Shown: piece by piece, positions 29,236-41,852 of the stretch
Position numbering within the stretch: position 1 is the stretch's first letter
Layout of the letters: each line of letters opens with the position of its first letter
Assembly (NCBI GenBank): GCA_029378245.1
Contig: JARKIF010000023.1
Coordinates: 620,001 to 684,000 of the forward strand
DNA: 64,000 bases
Source of the DNA: Roridomyces roridus
Lineage: Eukaryota > Basidiomycota > Agaricomycetes > Agaricales > Mycenaceae
Reading direction: 5' to 3'
The notes under the pieces: model-generated
Databases searched by the model: none
What the model saw: the letters and a program-made list of their open reading frames with translations, nothing else
Told to the model about the DNA's origin: nothing
Translations under genes and position numbers: made by a program

Positions 29236-30523
29236 ATGTCTTCAGCTCAAACCAACCTCGCTTTCATCGTCAACGAGAAGCCTCTCTCCCGCACCATTCA
29301 AGACCGCGGCGTCCCCACCCCCGGTGCAGAGGAACTCCTTGTCCGCGTCGAAGCCGCTGGCCTCAACCCCGTCGACGCGCGCGTCGGAAACATGGTCATT
29401 CCCCTCTGGGCTGACCTGCCAACTGTGATCGGCGCTGAGGCTGCTGGGGTCGTCGTATCCCTCGGTAATGAGGTCAAGGGGTTTCAGGTTGGCGATAGAG
29501 TGTGCGTTCTGGCTTCAATGCCTATTGGAAGTAATTAACGAACAGATTCACAGTGCCTTTGGAACGTCTGGTCAGAAGATCGATATATCGTCGTATCAGC
29601 AGTATAGTCTAGCCCACTCGAGTATCGTCGCCAAGGTAAACTCTCCCCGCTGAAATACCCCTTCACAATTGACGCTCATATCTAGCTTCCGTCGAATGTA
29701 TCTCTAGAAGAAGGGGCATCTATCCCCGTTGGGTTGTTCACGAGCTACCACGCTCTGTACGCACAGCCGCCCCACGGCGCTGGACTCGTTTCTCCCATGT
29801 CTCCCGGTGGACGCGGGAAATACGCCGGTCAGTCGATTGTCATCTTGGGAGGCGCAGGCGCGACGGGGCACTACGGTATGTTTTACGCTGATCACTGTGT
29901 GCAACTCTTATTGAATAATCCGTAATTGCAGCCCTCCAACTCGCCCGCCTTTCCGGTTTCTCCACAATCATAACCACGGCCTCGCTTAAACACTCCGACT
30001 CGCTCAAATCTCTCGGGGCAACCCACATCATTGACCGCACACTCCTCGACGCAGCCGTCGTCGAGGCCATCTCCAGCCTCGCACCCGGCCTCTCGATCGT
30101 TTTTGACGCTATATCCACGCCGGAGACCATCAGCTTGGGATTTGCTGTACTCAAGGCGTCGAAGACAAACTCTGTGGGTGACGAAAGGAAGACTCTCCTC
30201 CAAATCATCCCCGTCCCTGTCGCGGAGGCGCAGAGCGAGGGTATCGACGTGTACATGGGCTGGGCGACGTCCGCGTGGCCTCAGTATAATGCACTTTCGA
30301 GAGAGTTGTATCCCCGCGTCGAGGAGTTGTTGAGTGATGGGAGCATCAAGGTGTGTGCCTTTCTCTACGGCAGGGGGATCGAGCTGACGACGTGTTGTCC
30401 TTGCAGTCGATGAAGATTGAGGTGGTTCGTGGGGGCTTGAATGCGCTCGAGGAAGCGTTCAAGACGTTCGATAAGGTGTCAGGGGTGAAGAGGGTTGTTT
30501 TGCCGCAGGAAACTACTGTTTAG
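29236..30523 (+). CDS. MDR-family (zinc-type alcohol dehydrogenase-like) NAD(P)H oxidoreductase
   Basis: Five exons in phase (29236-29499, 29546-29635, 29686-29875, 29932-30350, 30407-30523) encode 359 residues, the usual size of medium-chain dehydrogenase/reductases. The N-terminal GroES-like fold shows VEAAGLNPVDARVG and IGAEAAGVVVSLG. The Rossmann part has VILGGAGATGHYALQLARLSG, then GATHIIDRT. The end, LNALEEAFKTFDKVSGVKRVV, is the typical C-terminal MDR helix and strand. Zinc ligands are not evident, so it probably belongs to the zinc-free quinone oxidoreductase/enoyl reductase-like branch (ToxD-like proteins in fungi) and reduces an activated double bond or quinone with NADPH in the cytosol. 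No cluster partners are adjacent. The gene looks intact. Confidence 0.85.
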
Positions 30524-31319
30524 ATGAAAGGTGAAACGGGTTTATGTATTAATCCTAAATACTTGGCATGCGCTTCGGTGAAACAATAAAAAAATGGTTG
30601 TTGCGAACGTTGCTGAACCTCGTAATGATCAAGGTTCCGCCTGCAAAACTCGGTCCATTTTTTCAAATACAGGTACTGGGGTGCGCATTCGGTTTGTGGT
30701 GCCCTGTGTAGAGTGGTAAAACTGAAAAACTGAAAGCATTCCTCAAACGCTGAATCCCGAGTCGAACGGTGAGGACGTCAGCGGCGATATTTCGGCAGGC
30801 GATCGGGCTTGGTGCCAGGGGTAAACAAACGCCTTGGCATTGACGTGTGCGAGGAGGGAACACAACGGCGCAACAACAGCGGTAGGAAGGTGTATTGCGA
30901 GATCTCTTCCGTGAACGAGAATGAAATTGGTTTCACAAGCTTGACGAGGAAGCCAGAAAAAGAGGAAATTAAGCCAATCGGCGAGCAAATGGCTATGTAT
31001 GCAGCGTTTCAGGAGGAGATGATGATGAGAGTCAGAAGCAGGCGAGTCACGGTGTTACAGCGTCACGGTGACTCTCCCATCACTTGACGACACACTCCTG
31101 GCGCAATCTCATCGGGTTTCGGGTTCTGAGGTCTCCACTGCTCTGGATTGACTTTCAGTACTGCTTGTCTTCCGATATGCGCCGGTATCTAATCATTTGA
31201 CGTCTCGACATGCCCTCGCTGGCTGATAGAATCTCGTCGACCACTTTCTGAATGACTCATCGTCCACTCGAGAAAGTCGTGTATTACACAGAACAAACCA
31301 ATCCAACGACCAAGACTGC
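30524..31319. other. intergenic between convergent genes
   Basis: 3' flanks of the oxidoreductase (plus) and the hypothetical gene (minus). A possible polyadenylation signal AATAAAAAAA sits at about 30585. Nothing else is supported. Confidence 0.4.
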
Positions 31320-32273
31320 CTAGAGTGCCCGCAAAGCCTTCAAGATATCCGCATAACTCTCCTCGCCCTCCCGCACAATCTTCCTACTCGCACCCTTCTC
31401 GCGAATCCACTTTCGCGAGTATCGCACTGAGGGAGGGATCCGAGTGCGCTGTCCGGAAGGACTAGATTTACCATCCCCTGCGGCCGCGGCAGCGATGGCA
31501 CGGCGATGTGTCGAGTCGCGATTCCTCCTCGGAGAGCCTGGCTCAACATAGTTATCTTCGTCGTCCACCACACGTGCGGCCTCCCGGACGGCGATCATAA
31601 ATCGGCGGCGTGCGGACTCGCGTTTTCGACGTGCTGTCATGGATGGAGGACGTGGTGGTACGAGGGAGGGGGGAAGTTGTTTGTGGTGGTCGTGGCGCGC
31701 TGTCGATTCGAGTGGGAGGACTAACTTTGGTGCCGCTTCGACTCGTGTCAAGACAGGGATCTCGTCCGGGGGCGTGTCTGGTGCGTCTGAATCGTCCTCT
31801 GTGTCGGTTTCCGTTTCCCCTTCCGTTGTCGTCTGCATATCATCGCCGTCGGAATCAGAATTGAAACCGTACTGACCACGGTCCAAACTCGAGCGTAGCT
31901 CTGGTGTGGATCGTGTGCGCAGTGGGAATGGGTAGGGCGCCAGGAGCGACGGGGTCGAGGAGGAGGAGGCAGAGGTAGATGACGCTGTCGGACCTCCTAC
32001 GTCGCGCGGAACGCGGGGCAGTGGGCGAAACGAGGTGTCTGCCAACGGCGGTGCAGATTTTGGCGGAGTGAGGTCAGGGAGGGGACGCATCCGTGGGCCT
32101 GTGGGTGGCTCTGTTCGTCGTCGAAGTGGGATGCGATCCTGACTCAGACGCCCTGATCTCGATACCATCACTGGTCTACGAGGGACGTTTAGTGGTTTCG
32201 GCGGAGAGGGCATAGGCAGAGTTGGCAGAACGCGACTGCCGCTGGATGCGGCGTCGTATAGGGCGGAGTGCAT
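31320..32273 (-). CDS. hypothetical basic/acidic low-complexity protein
   Basis: Single exon, 317 residues, start chosen at 32273 (MHSALYDAASSG). The first half is Pro/Ser/Arg-rich (PPKPLNVPRRPVMVSRSGR, SSTSASSSSTPS). An acidic patch follows (DSDGDDMQTTTEGETETDTEDD). The C-terminus is basic and looks the most conserved: ARRKRESARRRFMIAVREAA and RYSRKWIREKGASRK, ending KALRAL. No named domain was recognised. The composition (basic clusters with an acidic Ser/Thr patch) suggests a nuclear or regulatory protein, which is inference only. An in-frame upstream Met at 32339 is possible. Confidence 0.6.
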   Translation of the reverse strand: MHSALYDAASSGSRVLPTLPMPSPPKPLNVPRRPVMVSRSGRLSQDRIPLRRRTEPPTGPRMRPLPDLTPPKSAPPLADTSFRPLPRVPRDVGGPTASSTSASSSSTPSLLAPYPFPLRTRSTPELRSSLDRGQYGFNSDSDGDDMQTTTEGETETDTEDDSDAPDTPPDEIPVLTRVEAAPKLVLPLESTARHDHHKQLPPSLVPPRPPSMTARRKRESARRRFMIAVREAARVVDDEDNYVEPGSPRRNRDSTHRRAIAAAAAGDGKSSPSGQRTRIPPSVRYSRKWIREKGASRKIVREGEESYADILKALRAL

Positions 32274-34318
32274 GGCGAGGAAGAGAAGAGGTGAGCGTTC
32301 CCACCTCCAACCCAAAGACTTAGAAAAGCGCTCGCTCAAGCGAGGTTCCGGGGAAAATCTAGCAACAGCCGGCCCTGCCGATGTGTTTGCCGATCAAGAA
32401 CTACGATCCCTCGCTCGTGATTGGACGATCTTTGGCCTTGAAAAGCGACGTCACCGAAGGGTTCGATCCACGTTTCAAGGGTTATTGAGCGGGCGTACCG
32501 TCCGAAAATGGAAGGTAGCGGATTGGTGACCGGAAATGAGTGGAATAACGTGGCGATTCCAGGTTTGTGTGGGCATGGCACGGCGTTCTCTTCCCGTTGG
32601 ATTCTTGCTCTCATCCGAGTCCTCCAGCGCTCAGGAGACTTGAATTTGATTTGAACCCACTCTCAAAGGTGATCCGCGACGAACTCGGGTTATCGCATAT
32701 TTTTCCAGCACGCCCGCCGAATCTTGAATGCAGCTTTCAAGTCGTCGGATTCCGATCGCTTATAGGCATGTCTGATGCGGACGGCGACTTCAAGCGCTTG
32801 ACACCTCGTGGTTCAAACGTTCACGCCGGTTGCGCTGATCAGTGTTCGGCATTCAACGTTCAAACGTTCAAGTCTCGTAAATCGGCGGAGAATGAAGTTG
32901 GGAAGCGGAGACATGGTGTACTCCAAAGGTGGTTGCCACCGTCCATTCTGCTCCGCTGTAGCTTGCCACTGAGAAGAAACTCCAACAGTTCAATGTTATC
33001 CATGCACTCCGCAAGGCTCACGGGGTGCTCCGAGCCGTTCTTCTCCACACGACCACCCATTTAATCTCCCGTGCGAAGAAGGCGTTTCATTGTCAAACGG
33101 CGAATTGGTGATTGAAACATCTTCGATTCGGTCCGGTTCGTAATGACTTTTACATGCCTTCCGGTTATCCGCAGACTAAGCCATAGAACCCAAGGGCGCG
33201 GGTTCAACGTTCAACTGACACCTGTGCTGATGTGAATGTATCTTACAGATCACCGGAGTAACTCTGCGGGCATCCAAGCCAGTCGAAGTCTCACTACCAC
33301 TCAACAGTATCTTCCTACCCACAGATTCTGATCAAGAACAAATCACGAATCCTTGTTGATAAATTTCATAGCATCTACAACGATGGGCATCCACGTCAAA
33401 CTATGATCTCCCGGCAGCACGCTCCCGCGCCGAACGACACGCCCAGCAGTAATCGTCAGCTGTATCAATGTCTTCCTGGATTTCCGCACTCCAATCCTAA
33501 ATAAGCGCCCGATCAAAAAACAGAATAAGCGCTGACGCATGAGCGCGCTCGTACCCGGATACAATGGCAATTGGGGCGTATGCAAGAGTCAGGGTGTTTC
33601 ACAGAGTTTGAACACCGATACGACGCGCAGTCTACAATGCCTCGGATGAAGTGGCGTTGGAAGTGCTGACAAGTCCACCAAGTCGCAGATTAGTCGACTT
33701 CCGAGTCGGGAGTAGCACGAGATGTCATACCCCACAGCGAGCCCAGCGAGTTCCTTGTCTGAAAAGAAGAGTGGTCAAATTCCAAGCGGAGTGGCGCAGT
33801 ATTGTACGATTGCTTACGCAATTCGTTGACACATTTTAGTCTTCCAGGGGCGATTAAATTGTCGTTGGCGGGTTGGAGAGTATTGGGTGATCAGGGGAGG
33901 GATATGAGGGTCAGTTACTCGCGCCTCGTATTTATACCAGCGGCATGCAACAGCACAATGGACTCCGCTTTCAGAACATTCCGGCATTTCTGACTCGTTA
34001 CGCGTTGTGCTTTGGTGGCCTGCCGGCAGACACATCAATGACGTTTGGCTCAGCCTCGAATGTTAACGAAAGGAGAGTGCACACCCAGAGCGTAATGGCC
34101 GACAAAGGCTGTATTCAGCGCCGGAGCTGAAGCCGAGCCGTGCCGCTCGGATTGACGCCACCGCGGCTGTGCGGCCGCTGGCATGAGTCATCAGCCATGA
34201 GCGGAACCACTGATCCGGAATTCATCACCACTGATCTCATACGAATAGAGTAGGGTATTACATGCCTGTCTAGATTATACATGGCTATAACATATCGCAC
34301 GTGAGTCTTCGTACCGCA
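32274..34318. other. intergenic/degenerate, no supported gene
   Basis: Short open stretches on both strands without continuity. The minus-strand piece 33343-33585 may be an exon remnant but has no recognisable motif. Around 32815-32870, CAACGTTCAAACGTTCAAG is a short local repeat. Confidence 0.35.
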
Positions 34319-35942
34319 CTAAACAACTGACCCTTCTCCGGCCTTCGAAGCCTCTAGATCAACTTCGCCCTCTTCGGGTATATCCCTCTCCCGCCCCTCC
34401 AATCTCACCCGCACCTCGCTATTTCGGCTCCTACTCAAGGAAGGGCCACGCCGATCGCGACTTTCCCCGAGCTCAAACTCCGGCCCTTGTGTGGTGAATG
34501 CGCCAACGTCGCCGGAAGTGCTACCGCTGCCGTTCAAAGTGTCACCGTATGAAGTCCCGCGGCCCACTCGGACGACGATGAGCGAGAACTGATCAATCAA
34601 TGAAGAATCACCACGGAGAGTTGGTTGAACTCACCGATAGAGCCTACACCGACGCAGAGAAGATCAGCAAACCATGTCGGAGATTCTCGAACGACGCACG
34701 ATCGTGGGGGAAGACTGCTCAGCTTTGAGCATAAAATTCCACCCAGTGAGACGGAATGGACGCACACAACCACTCAGTACGTAGCTGGACATACTGTTTA
34801 ATCGGGTGGTGACCAGCAAGCCGATCAACAGCATGGTATTTAGCGCCGCTGATTATAAGGCTGGTCAGCATCTGGAAGAGAAACAGTCGCATTCGAGGAC
34901 GCACCAGATTCAATCAAAACCGAAATGATCTTCAGGCCATCGGATCGTCTCGGGCCGTAGGAGTTTAAAATTCGGAACGATATCAAGCCTGCAGCCCCCT
35001 GCTTGAAAAGAAGATTAAGGGCGTTGACAGGTAACGCACCGGTACACAGGACGTTCGTGCAGAACGTGAGAATGAGGAAGACGTCTCCTGCATCGGTTAC
35101 TGCCTTGGCCTGGACATCGCCGGTTGGACCAACACTTTTGAGGGCGACGAGTGAGTAAATGCTGGCTCCTAAATAAATGAAAATAGGTGAGCGCCCTCGA
35201 AAAGCAGTGGTATCCCATGAAAGCGCACCGCAGCTACCCAGATAAAGCATCACTGGGAATATGATGATAATCCAACGCCTGTTCCAGACGACAAAGGTGC
35301 GGAAGACCTGACGACGAATCAGTCGAATGAGGGAAGAGACTGGGAGAGATAAACGGACTAGAAAGGCGTCGGCGATGGCGACTAGCAGAGCATAGTCCAA
35401 GGAAATAAAAAAAGCATCGGATTGAACGCTGTTCAAAAGATGCGTGAGGTCGTCTGAAGAATGAGTCAGTGGCAGTAAACTGGCTGGATTCTGGGGAGTA
35501 GCTACTAAATGTCTCTATGGATCCGTTGACTTCGTAGAAACACCGCTGCCCGTTGTTGGTCAGATGGCTGCGAGGAGGTTGTCTGGGGATGAAAGTCGAT
35601 TTACCGCACTGACGAGGGCGAACATTGAGACCGTCGTAGCCACGAGGTACCAGTGATTTGCGTTTCCAAGCTTCTTCCGTCGCAGCACGATCATGCATTC
35701 GAGGAACACGGGTATGTAGGCGCCTAAATAGTGTAAGCATTGATTAGTACATATAGCTTTGGGCTAATTGAGACGCACCATAGACCATTGATTCCACGAA
35801 AGTGCTACAGCGATCTCAGATACTCGGCTTCATGCACGCAGAAGGAACGATTGCGCGCGCACGAGATGAATGACTCCTTGAGACCTGGGGGAAATGAAAA
35901 GTTGAGGTCCGGGATCGAGGTGGGGTCGGGCGGCGTGTCCAT
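34319..35942 (-). CDS. seven-helix integral membrane protein of an Agaricomycete-type family
   Basis: Start at 35942 (MDTPPDPTSIPDLNFSFPPG, exon 35885-35942), then short exons (35779-35814; from 35723 downward). Hydrophobic segments in order include VESMVYGAYIPVFLECMIVL, HWYLVATTVSMFALVSA, a segment around YALLVAIADAFL, then RTFVVWNRRWIIIIFPVMLYLGS, a segment near FIYLGASIYS, and LILTFCTNVLCTGAL. The final exon ends in a soluble tail with acidic and Arg/Ser-rich sequence (stop 34319). The CR..VVWNRRW loop between helices and the overall plan match a large family of uncharacterised 7-TM proteins in mushrooms. Exact exon limits in the 34600-35430 part are uncertain. Substrate or ligand unknown. 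Confidence 0.55.
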
Positions 35943-37028
35943 GTGGGGAGCAGGAAAAACCTGAAGATGGACTAATGTGCTTAAGTATCCTCGTGGTGTC
36001 ATCTTACGATATTTTGAGAGTCCGTCAGTGGTATTCATCTCAGTGCCTGCCGAGGCAGGCACGAGAGGGCACGGACCAGGGTGAATCTGGGAAGGGACCA
36101 GTGAGGGAGGCAGTCTGCCTCGCCGAAAAACAACAGCGGGACCTAGTGAACAGAATCAAACCAGCAAATTTATCGAGGAATTGAGCATTTTCGGACAGAT
36201 TCATTCTCTCCCCGGATGCCCCGAGGTTTTGACAGATCGACATGTGCCAGGAATACAAAATTTTCCCCCGGCTTCAACGTTCAACCTGCGCGTTAATCTG
36301 CGTGTCAAATGCCAGTTGCTATGGATTCATCCAGGAATACTGACGTGGCCTTTGCAGTACTCGTTTCATTTCATACACTTGACTGTCAAGACTCAAACAT
36401 TGGGGTCATGATAAGTCGGACTCGGAGACACTCACATACTTGTCCATAGGCAATTCATTCCAGTAAATAGCGGCTCGCCCTGTCATTCTCGGGTGTATTC
36501 TTGTCCCACGAAGGTCGCACCTGTACGCAAACGCCGAATATATATTCCGCGTTGTTCCTGAGGCACTGAGATATCCACCCGTGAGAGAGATATTTTCGAC
36601 CGTTGCCAGGCACGGCGAGGTAAACAAGGTTTTGTGGCCCACAGGGAGTCGTCGCCACCACAGAGACGGCGGCGCAGCGCACGCTGGTCGCGGAGCAGGA
36701 CGGTCCATGTGGAGGGTGAATCGAGTGACGGGGAGTCTCCATTAGAAGCTTAGACATGCCACATCGATTGATTCAGAGAACATCCCGAGAGAAAGACAAG
36801 ACGACGCATCTGCAAGTAAAAGCGTGGCTCAGAGGGGAGGACACCGGGCAGGACCACCGACGAGCGTCATAATTCGAATCAAAGAGAACGAGAGTGCCGT
36901 CCTCTTAGCCAACGTCGTGGAAGATGATGGAAAGAGACTCAGAGGTGAGACTCGGAGAGCGTCACGTCGTGACTGTCGTGAGATCATTGATGGTTGGTCA
37001 GCAACTCTCCTTTCCTTTGACCACGACA
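35943..37028. other. intergenic, possible remnant on minus strand
   Basis: 36406-36757 on the minus strand gives an open stretch (HKTLFTSPCLATVENISLTGG, NIYSAFAYRCDLRG) that reads like protein but is unrecognised and has no clear start. The remainder shows nothing. Confidence 0.3.
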
Positions 37029-38376
37029 ATGCCAGCTCCGAGCACTCTAGCTTCCTCCATGCCCACCGAGATTCTGCTCCAAATTATCGATCTGCTGCTC
37101 ACCAAGGACCAGATAGCCCTTTGCCTCGTCTCCAGGCTCTTCTGCGAGCTCTGTCGGCCCTCCATCAACCGAGTCGTGCACCTGCACTACCGTTACAAAG
37201 CCGCCAAAGCATTCCTCGAAGCTTTGATCTCGAATCCCGCACGGGCAGAGGCCGTTCGGTCCTTTACTGTCTCTCGGGGCGTCGTCTTCATGATCAATTC
37301 GGACCCACGGTACGTACTACGCCTTTTCTTCTCGGCATGTACTCGGAGCCGACTTGCTTCCAGGGCCACGGAAACACTCTCTGCACTCCTCATCAAATCA
37401 ATAACACTCATCTCTCCCCGTCTGGAGCACCTTTCAATTCACACAAAAGTGCTGACGGCGGGGGACAGCTTTGCCTTGCAAGGATACACCTTCCCGCGGC
37501 TGAACAGTTGTGAAACCAGTGGTACTGATACCGAAATCCAGAGCGACCCTGAATTCTGGAAAACATCGACCGAAGTTCTGGGCTCGTTCATCCAGCGGCA
37601 TACTACTCTTACATACCTGGGCCTCCGCGCGGACTTTGCATCGAAGCATCCGCATCCAGACACGTTGGCTCCGCTCGACCTGCCTAATCTCCTGTGCTTC
37701 CAAGGCAACGCGAAGAGCGTACTCTTCCTTCGTGCGCCTGCCCTATCCGAGGCCCGATTGTGGTGGGGTGGGTGTGATCATGAGGATTACGAGCGAGTCC
37801 TCATTTACCTTCGCGGGATGCTGGCCTCGGACGACGCACCTTTTGCATTGCTTAACAATGACACGGAAACGCCCGAGTGCAAAAGGATCATTAAAACACT
37901 CGCGGAGCACATGCCACGCGTTACCACTTTGCATACGCGTGCGATGACTGGTTGGGTGCGTCGTGATTCCCTACCTCTCCATATGAGATGAGTGTTAACC
38001 ACCAGATTGCAGGGCGCCCCGGACCCTCCGACCATCAAGAAGCTGGATGCACTCTTGCCCCGTTTCAAGGCGCTCAAGTACCTCGTCCTTGAGGATTGCA
38101 AGAGCGGATGGCAGGAAAAGTTCCAAGACGATCGATTCGAGGAAGACACGCGGGCCATTGTGATCAAGTGGGCAGCCAAGTGTCTGACACTCCAAGGCTG
38201 TTGTTTGCGTGCGCCCTTCCCCATTGCTTTCCATTAGGACGCTAAAAGCACCGTGAATGAGACCAATATGCATTCATGAAGAATGTAGCCACGGGCTGTT
38301 GGGAGGACTGTGAGCGGGAGGATTTTGAGAGGCTCACCAATGCGTTGTGGTGCAATATGCCGGAGCTTGAGAATAA
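37029..38376 (+). CDS. F-box-like protein
   Basis: Start chosen at 37029 (MPAPSTLASSMPTEILLQII). The F-box is PTEILLQIIDLLLTKDQIALCLVSRLFCELCRP (given here as two joined pieces: PTEILLQIIDLLLTKDQIAL, then CLVSRLFCELCRP), about residues 11-43. Downstream are LRR-like stretches (LTYLGLRAD, LDLPNLLCFQGN, TTLHTRAMT). An intron at 37954-38012 joins to GAPDPPTIKKLD...ALKYLVLEDCKSGW. A last exon beginning at about 38276 contains FERLTNALWCNMPEL. F-box proteins are substrate receptors of SCF ubiquitin ligases and are heavily expanded in Agaricomycetes. The very 3' end (after 38376) is uncertain. Confidence 0.6.
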
Positions 38377-38669
38377 TCGTGGTGCGTTTCTTCGTTGCGT
38401 CGTTGTTCTCACTCAAGTGCCATCAATAAGGGTTGCATGGCACCATATACAGGAGGTTTAGCCGTGGTAGTGGTACGTTTCCGAATCGACTGGTTATTCA
38501 CGGCTCATCCTTGAATAGGTATACCTTCGCATTCAGATTAGAAGTTCATTTCGAGCGGGTCTTACGCGCCGGTGGCCCGCGCACCAGGTTCACATGATCA
38601 CTCTTCTTCTCTTCTTCTTCTGTGTATTGCCACGCTTAAAACCCTCGCATCGCCGCGTTCCTTCCAAAA

Positions 38670-41416
38670 ATGATGCTCCGCCGTCTCTTCCCCGTGTTCT
38701 CGCTGCTGACGTTCTCAGCTCGAGCAGTGCCCATAGTGGACTTGGGCTATGCGACCTATGCAGGCACCTCCCTTTCCGCTGGAGTCGATCAGTTCCTGGG
38801 CATGCGCTTTGCCGCGCCCCCTGTTGGGCATTTACGCTGGCGCGCTCCAGCGGATCCGGTGGTTGAGACTGGTTTGGTCGATGATTCTTCGGTGCGTACC
38901 GTACGATTCATTCTATGCCGCGGTTTCTAACAACGAACAGCACGGATCGGTATGCTACAACCTCGAGGCGGCCTTTGACCCTACCGGCACAACGTTATCC
39001 GAAGATTGTCTCTTCATCGACGTCTACGCTCCTGCTCTCACCAAAAACAAGCTTTTTCCGGTCTGGTTCTTCATCCAAGGCGGGGGCTATATAGAAGACT
39101 TTAACCCGGACTATAATGGGACGGATGTTGTGGTGCAGTCGGGAGGGAATGTTGTATGGAGGCCCGGAGCATCGCGCTTTGAAACGCGATGATAATCCAT
39201 GATGGCCGCTGTCATTGGCTGTTCCGAGATAAGACCCCGTAACCGTCGGCACATTATGCCGTATTCGAACATTGATTTGATTTGAGATCAATTGATTTAC
39301 CACCGCGCCGACCGTCCGAACATACTATGTCGACATTTCTCAAGTTTTGGAATTTGCCCTGTCACACAGAGTGATCCAGGCTCCGAGAATATGGGCGTTG
39401 CAAATGGACACACCGTCCTCCGGCACTTCCGTGACCCAAGCCTCAAGGCACACGGCAACATCGCTACATGTGGGAGAAGAAGATCAAGCCAGAGGTCGGA
39501 TGGAGTCAACTACGCCGCAGATTCGCCCCAGGTTTCGAAGATATCTTGGACGTCGGCGTGAACATGGGTTGGTGTGATCCGAAGGCCCTACTTGAAGCGT
39601 GTGTGGTTTTCTTTTTGCAGTGAGTGATTGAAAATTGAACAGATCAGCTCTTCAGCCTCACATTCCGCTGGGTCTTCATCCAATGGCTACAATCCGAGCT
39701 GGATTCATACTATCGCGTCAACAACACCGCCAAATGCAAGGATCGGAATAAAATGCAGATGAATGGTAATTTGATCCGGCTGTACTTGCCCCTCAGAGTC
39801 GGCGGCATGCCGCATGTCAAATCAATGTTGTAATACGGAAGAATGAGCTGACGGGTACGGGGTCCCTACTTCGGAGCACTCGTTGACATCGGCCATCATG
39901 GATTATCATCGCGTTTCAAAGCGCGATGCTCCGGGCCTCCATAATGTTGTCCTTGTGACATTCAATTACAGGGTGGGCGCATCTCCTATGTATCCTCCAC
40001 GACTGCGATTCAAACAGACTTTTCAAGGTTGGGGCCTTTGGATTTCTTGCGAGCGAACGCGTTAGCAGGGATGGGGCATTGAATGTGGGGTTGTTGGATC
40101 AGAGGAAGGCGTTGCTTTGGGTGAATAAGCATATTTCCAAGGTGAGCTCCCATGTGTCTTTCATGACGGAAGACTGACGATCGCAGTTTGGTGGTGACCC
40201 GAATCACGTCGTCATTCATGGAGTCTCGGCGGGTGCGTCTAAACGCGCCCATCGCTGCTCAGTATACTGGGTTTGAGTCCGTATCTATCCAGGCGCCGGA
40301 TCTGTGACTCATCATCTCACTGCGTTTGGCGGGCGGAACGACGGTGTGTGGATATCGCAGTCGCAACTCTCTCTGCTTTAACATTTAGTCAGGGCTCTTC
40401 ATCGGCGCCATCGGAGAGTCCGTATTTTGGCCCCGCGAAGTACCCGTTTCAGAACTCGAGTTTCAATTCGATTTGTTCGCCTCCGCCGCGGGGTGCGCCG
40501 GCAGCATCGACCAAATGGCTTGCCTCCGCAAACAAAACACATCGACACTGGTAACAGCGAATATAGGTCATCCGTTCCTCGGGCGTGCAGCGAACCCCCA
40601 ATTTTTCTACACGCCGACAATCGACGGGGACTTTGTACAGGATCATTTGTATACGCTCTTCCAAGAGGGCAAGTTCATCCAGGTGTGTATACCCTCGCTA
40701 GCAACCTCTAACTGACCTTGTACAGGTACCTATGATGTTGGGTGATGACGAGAAAGAAGGGACGTTCTTCGCTGCCAACGCCAGCACGCCCGCCGCAGTC
40801 GTTTCCTTCCTCATGGATAATTACCCTGTGCTCACACCTGCCGACGGTGTGCAGATCACCGAGCTCTATCCCCTCCTCCCAATGCTCCCGCAGCACGCGG
40901 CGTTCTTTCCTTCTGCTGCAGCGGCCTATGGGGAGGCTACGTTTACGTGTCCGAGCAATTTTATTGCCACTAGGATGGATGCGGTGGGGCTGCCGGTGTG
41001 GAATTATCGGTTTAGTGTCGTGCAGGAGGATGTAGAGGCGTTGGGGCTTGGTGTGCCCCATGCGAGTGCGGTGCGTCTCATCTGAGCCCTTCTTTGCTCC
41101 ACTTCTTTCATGTGTTGACTGGTTGGATAGCTCCCAGCGATATTTGGCCCAGATTCTATCCCTGATCGTACCAGCACATTCACCACGACCAACGCGCCGA
41201 TGGTGCCTATCGTCATGAATTACTGGATTTCCTTCATTCGGGCGTTGAATCCCAATTCATTTAGGTTGGAGGGGACGCCGGAGTGGATGCAGTTTCAGAG
41301 TGCAAAGCCGACGAGGCTCCAGTTCGTGTTGAATGACACATGTGGAGGATGTGCCGCAGGATGAGCGGGAGAGATGTGCATTTTGGAATGGGATTGGGGT
41401 GAGGATTGAGCAGTAG
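38670..41416 (+). pseudogene. secreted type-B carboxylesterase/lipase, interrupted by a MITE
   Basis: A signal peptide MMLRRLFPVFSLLTFSARA leads into the esterase fold. In order: GMRFAAPPVGHLRWRAP, LSEDCLFIDVYAP, the oxyanion region FFIQGGGY, TFNYRVGAFGFLAS, VNKHISKFGGDPNHVVIHG, the nucleophile elbow GVSAGAGS (usual GESAGA), CLR, and a C-terminal LPVWNYRFSV. Introns of about 45-60 nt (for example 38892-38940, 40233-40291) restore the frame. Two lesions are visible. A 787 bp hAT-like element lies at 39156-39942 between GGNVV and LVTFNYR. Near 41341 an extra base after LNDT shifts the frame; the expected end VEDVPQDERERCAFW...EQ-stop (41414-41416) is in another frame. It would have hydrolysed extracellular esters. 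Confidence 0.75.
39156..39942. mobile_element. 787 bp hAT-like non-autonomous element
   Basis: Perfect 8 bp target duplication AATGTTGT (39148-39155 and 39943-39950). The terminal inverted repeats of at least 45 bp start ATGGAGGCCCGGAGCATCG and continue with GCTTTGAAACGCGATGATAATCC. Removing it restores GGNVVLVTFNYR in the esterase. No coding capacity. The 8 bp duplication points to hAT-type mobilisation. Confidence 0.85.
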
Positions 41417-41852
41417 GACGAGTCAATGGTGGGCCGTGGATTTCCTCTTTTCTGGATGTGTTACCAATTAAAAAAAATGGACACTACGTCTGCGAGGATA
41501 CAATGACCTCACCCGACGGTGTTCTCCTGCGAAATCTGTGGACGTTCCTTTCCGATTATAGGGAAGTGTCCCCAGCATTGAGAGGTCGTCGAGTAAGAAT
41601 TATTATCTATAAACACGAGTTACAAACGGGACCCTAGTCGAAGGACTCACTGGCCATTTTGAATCATTTCGCGCGCAATGACACAACTCCTTCCTCGCGG
41701 GGGTCACTAGGTAAATCTTTGTTTCTTGTTCACGGCTTCGTCTCCATGGCACTGAGATGGAAAGCAGCAGTCATTTCAAGTTTGACCTGCCGGTCGATCG
41801 GCCATCAGAATGCGTTGCCGAGCAAATTGATATGCTTACGAAATTTTCTTCC
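41417..41852. other. intergenic between esterase and F-box gene
   Basis: Presumed terminator of the esterase and promoter of the F-box gene. An in-frame upstream Met for the next gene exists at 41757. Confidence 0.35.
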
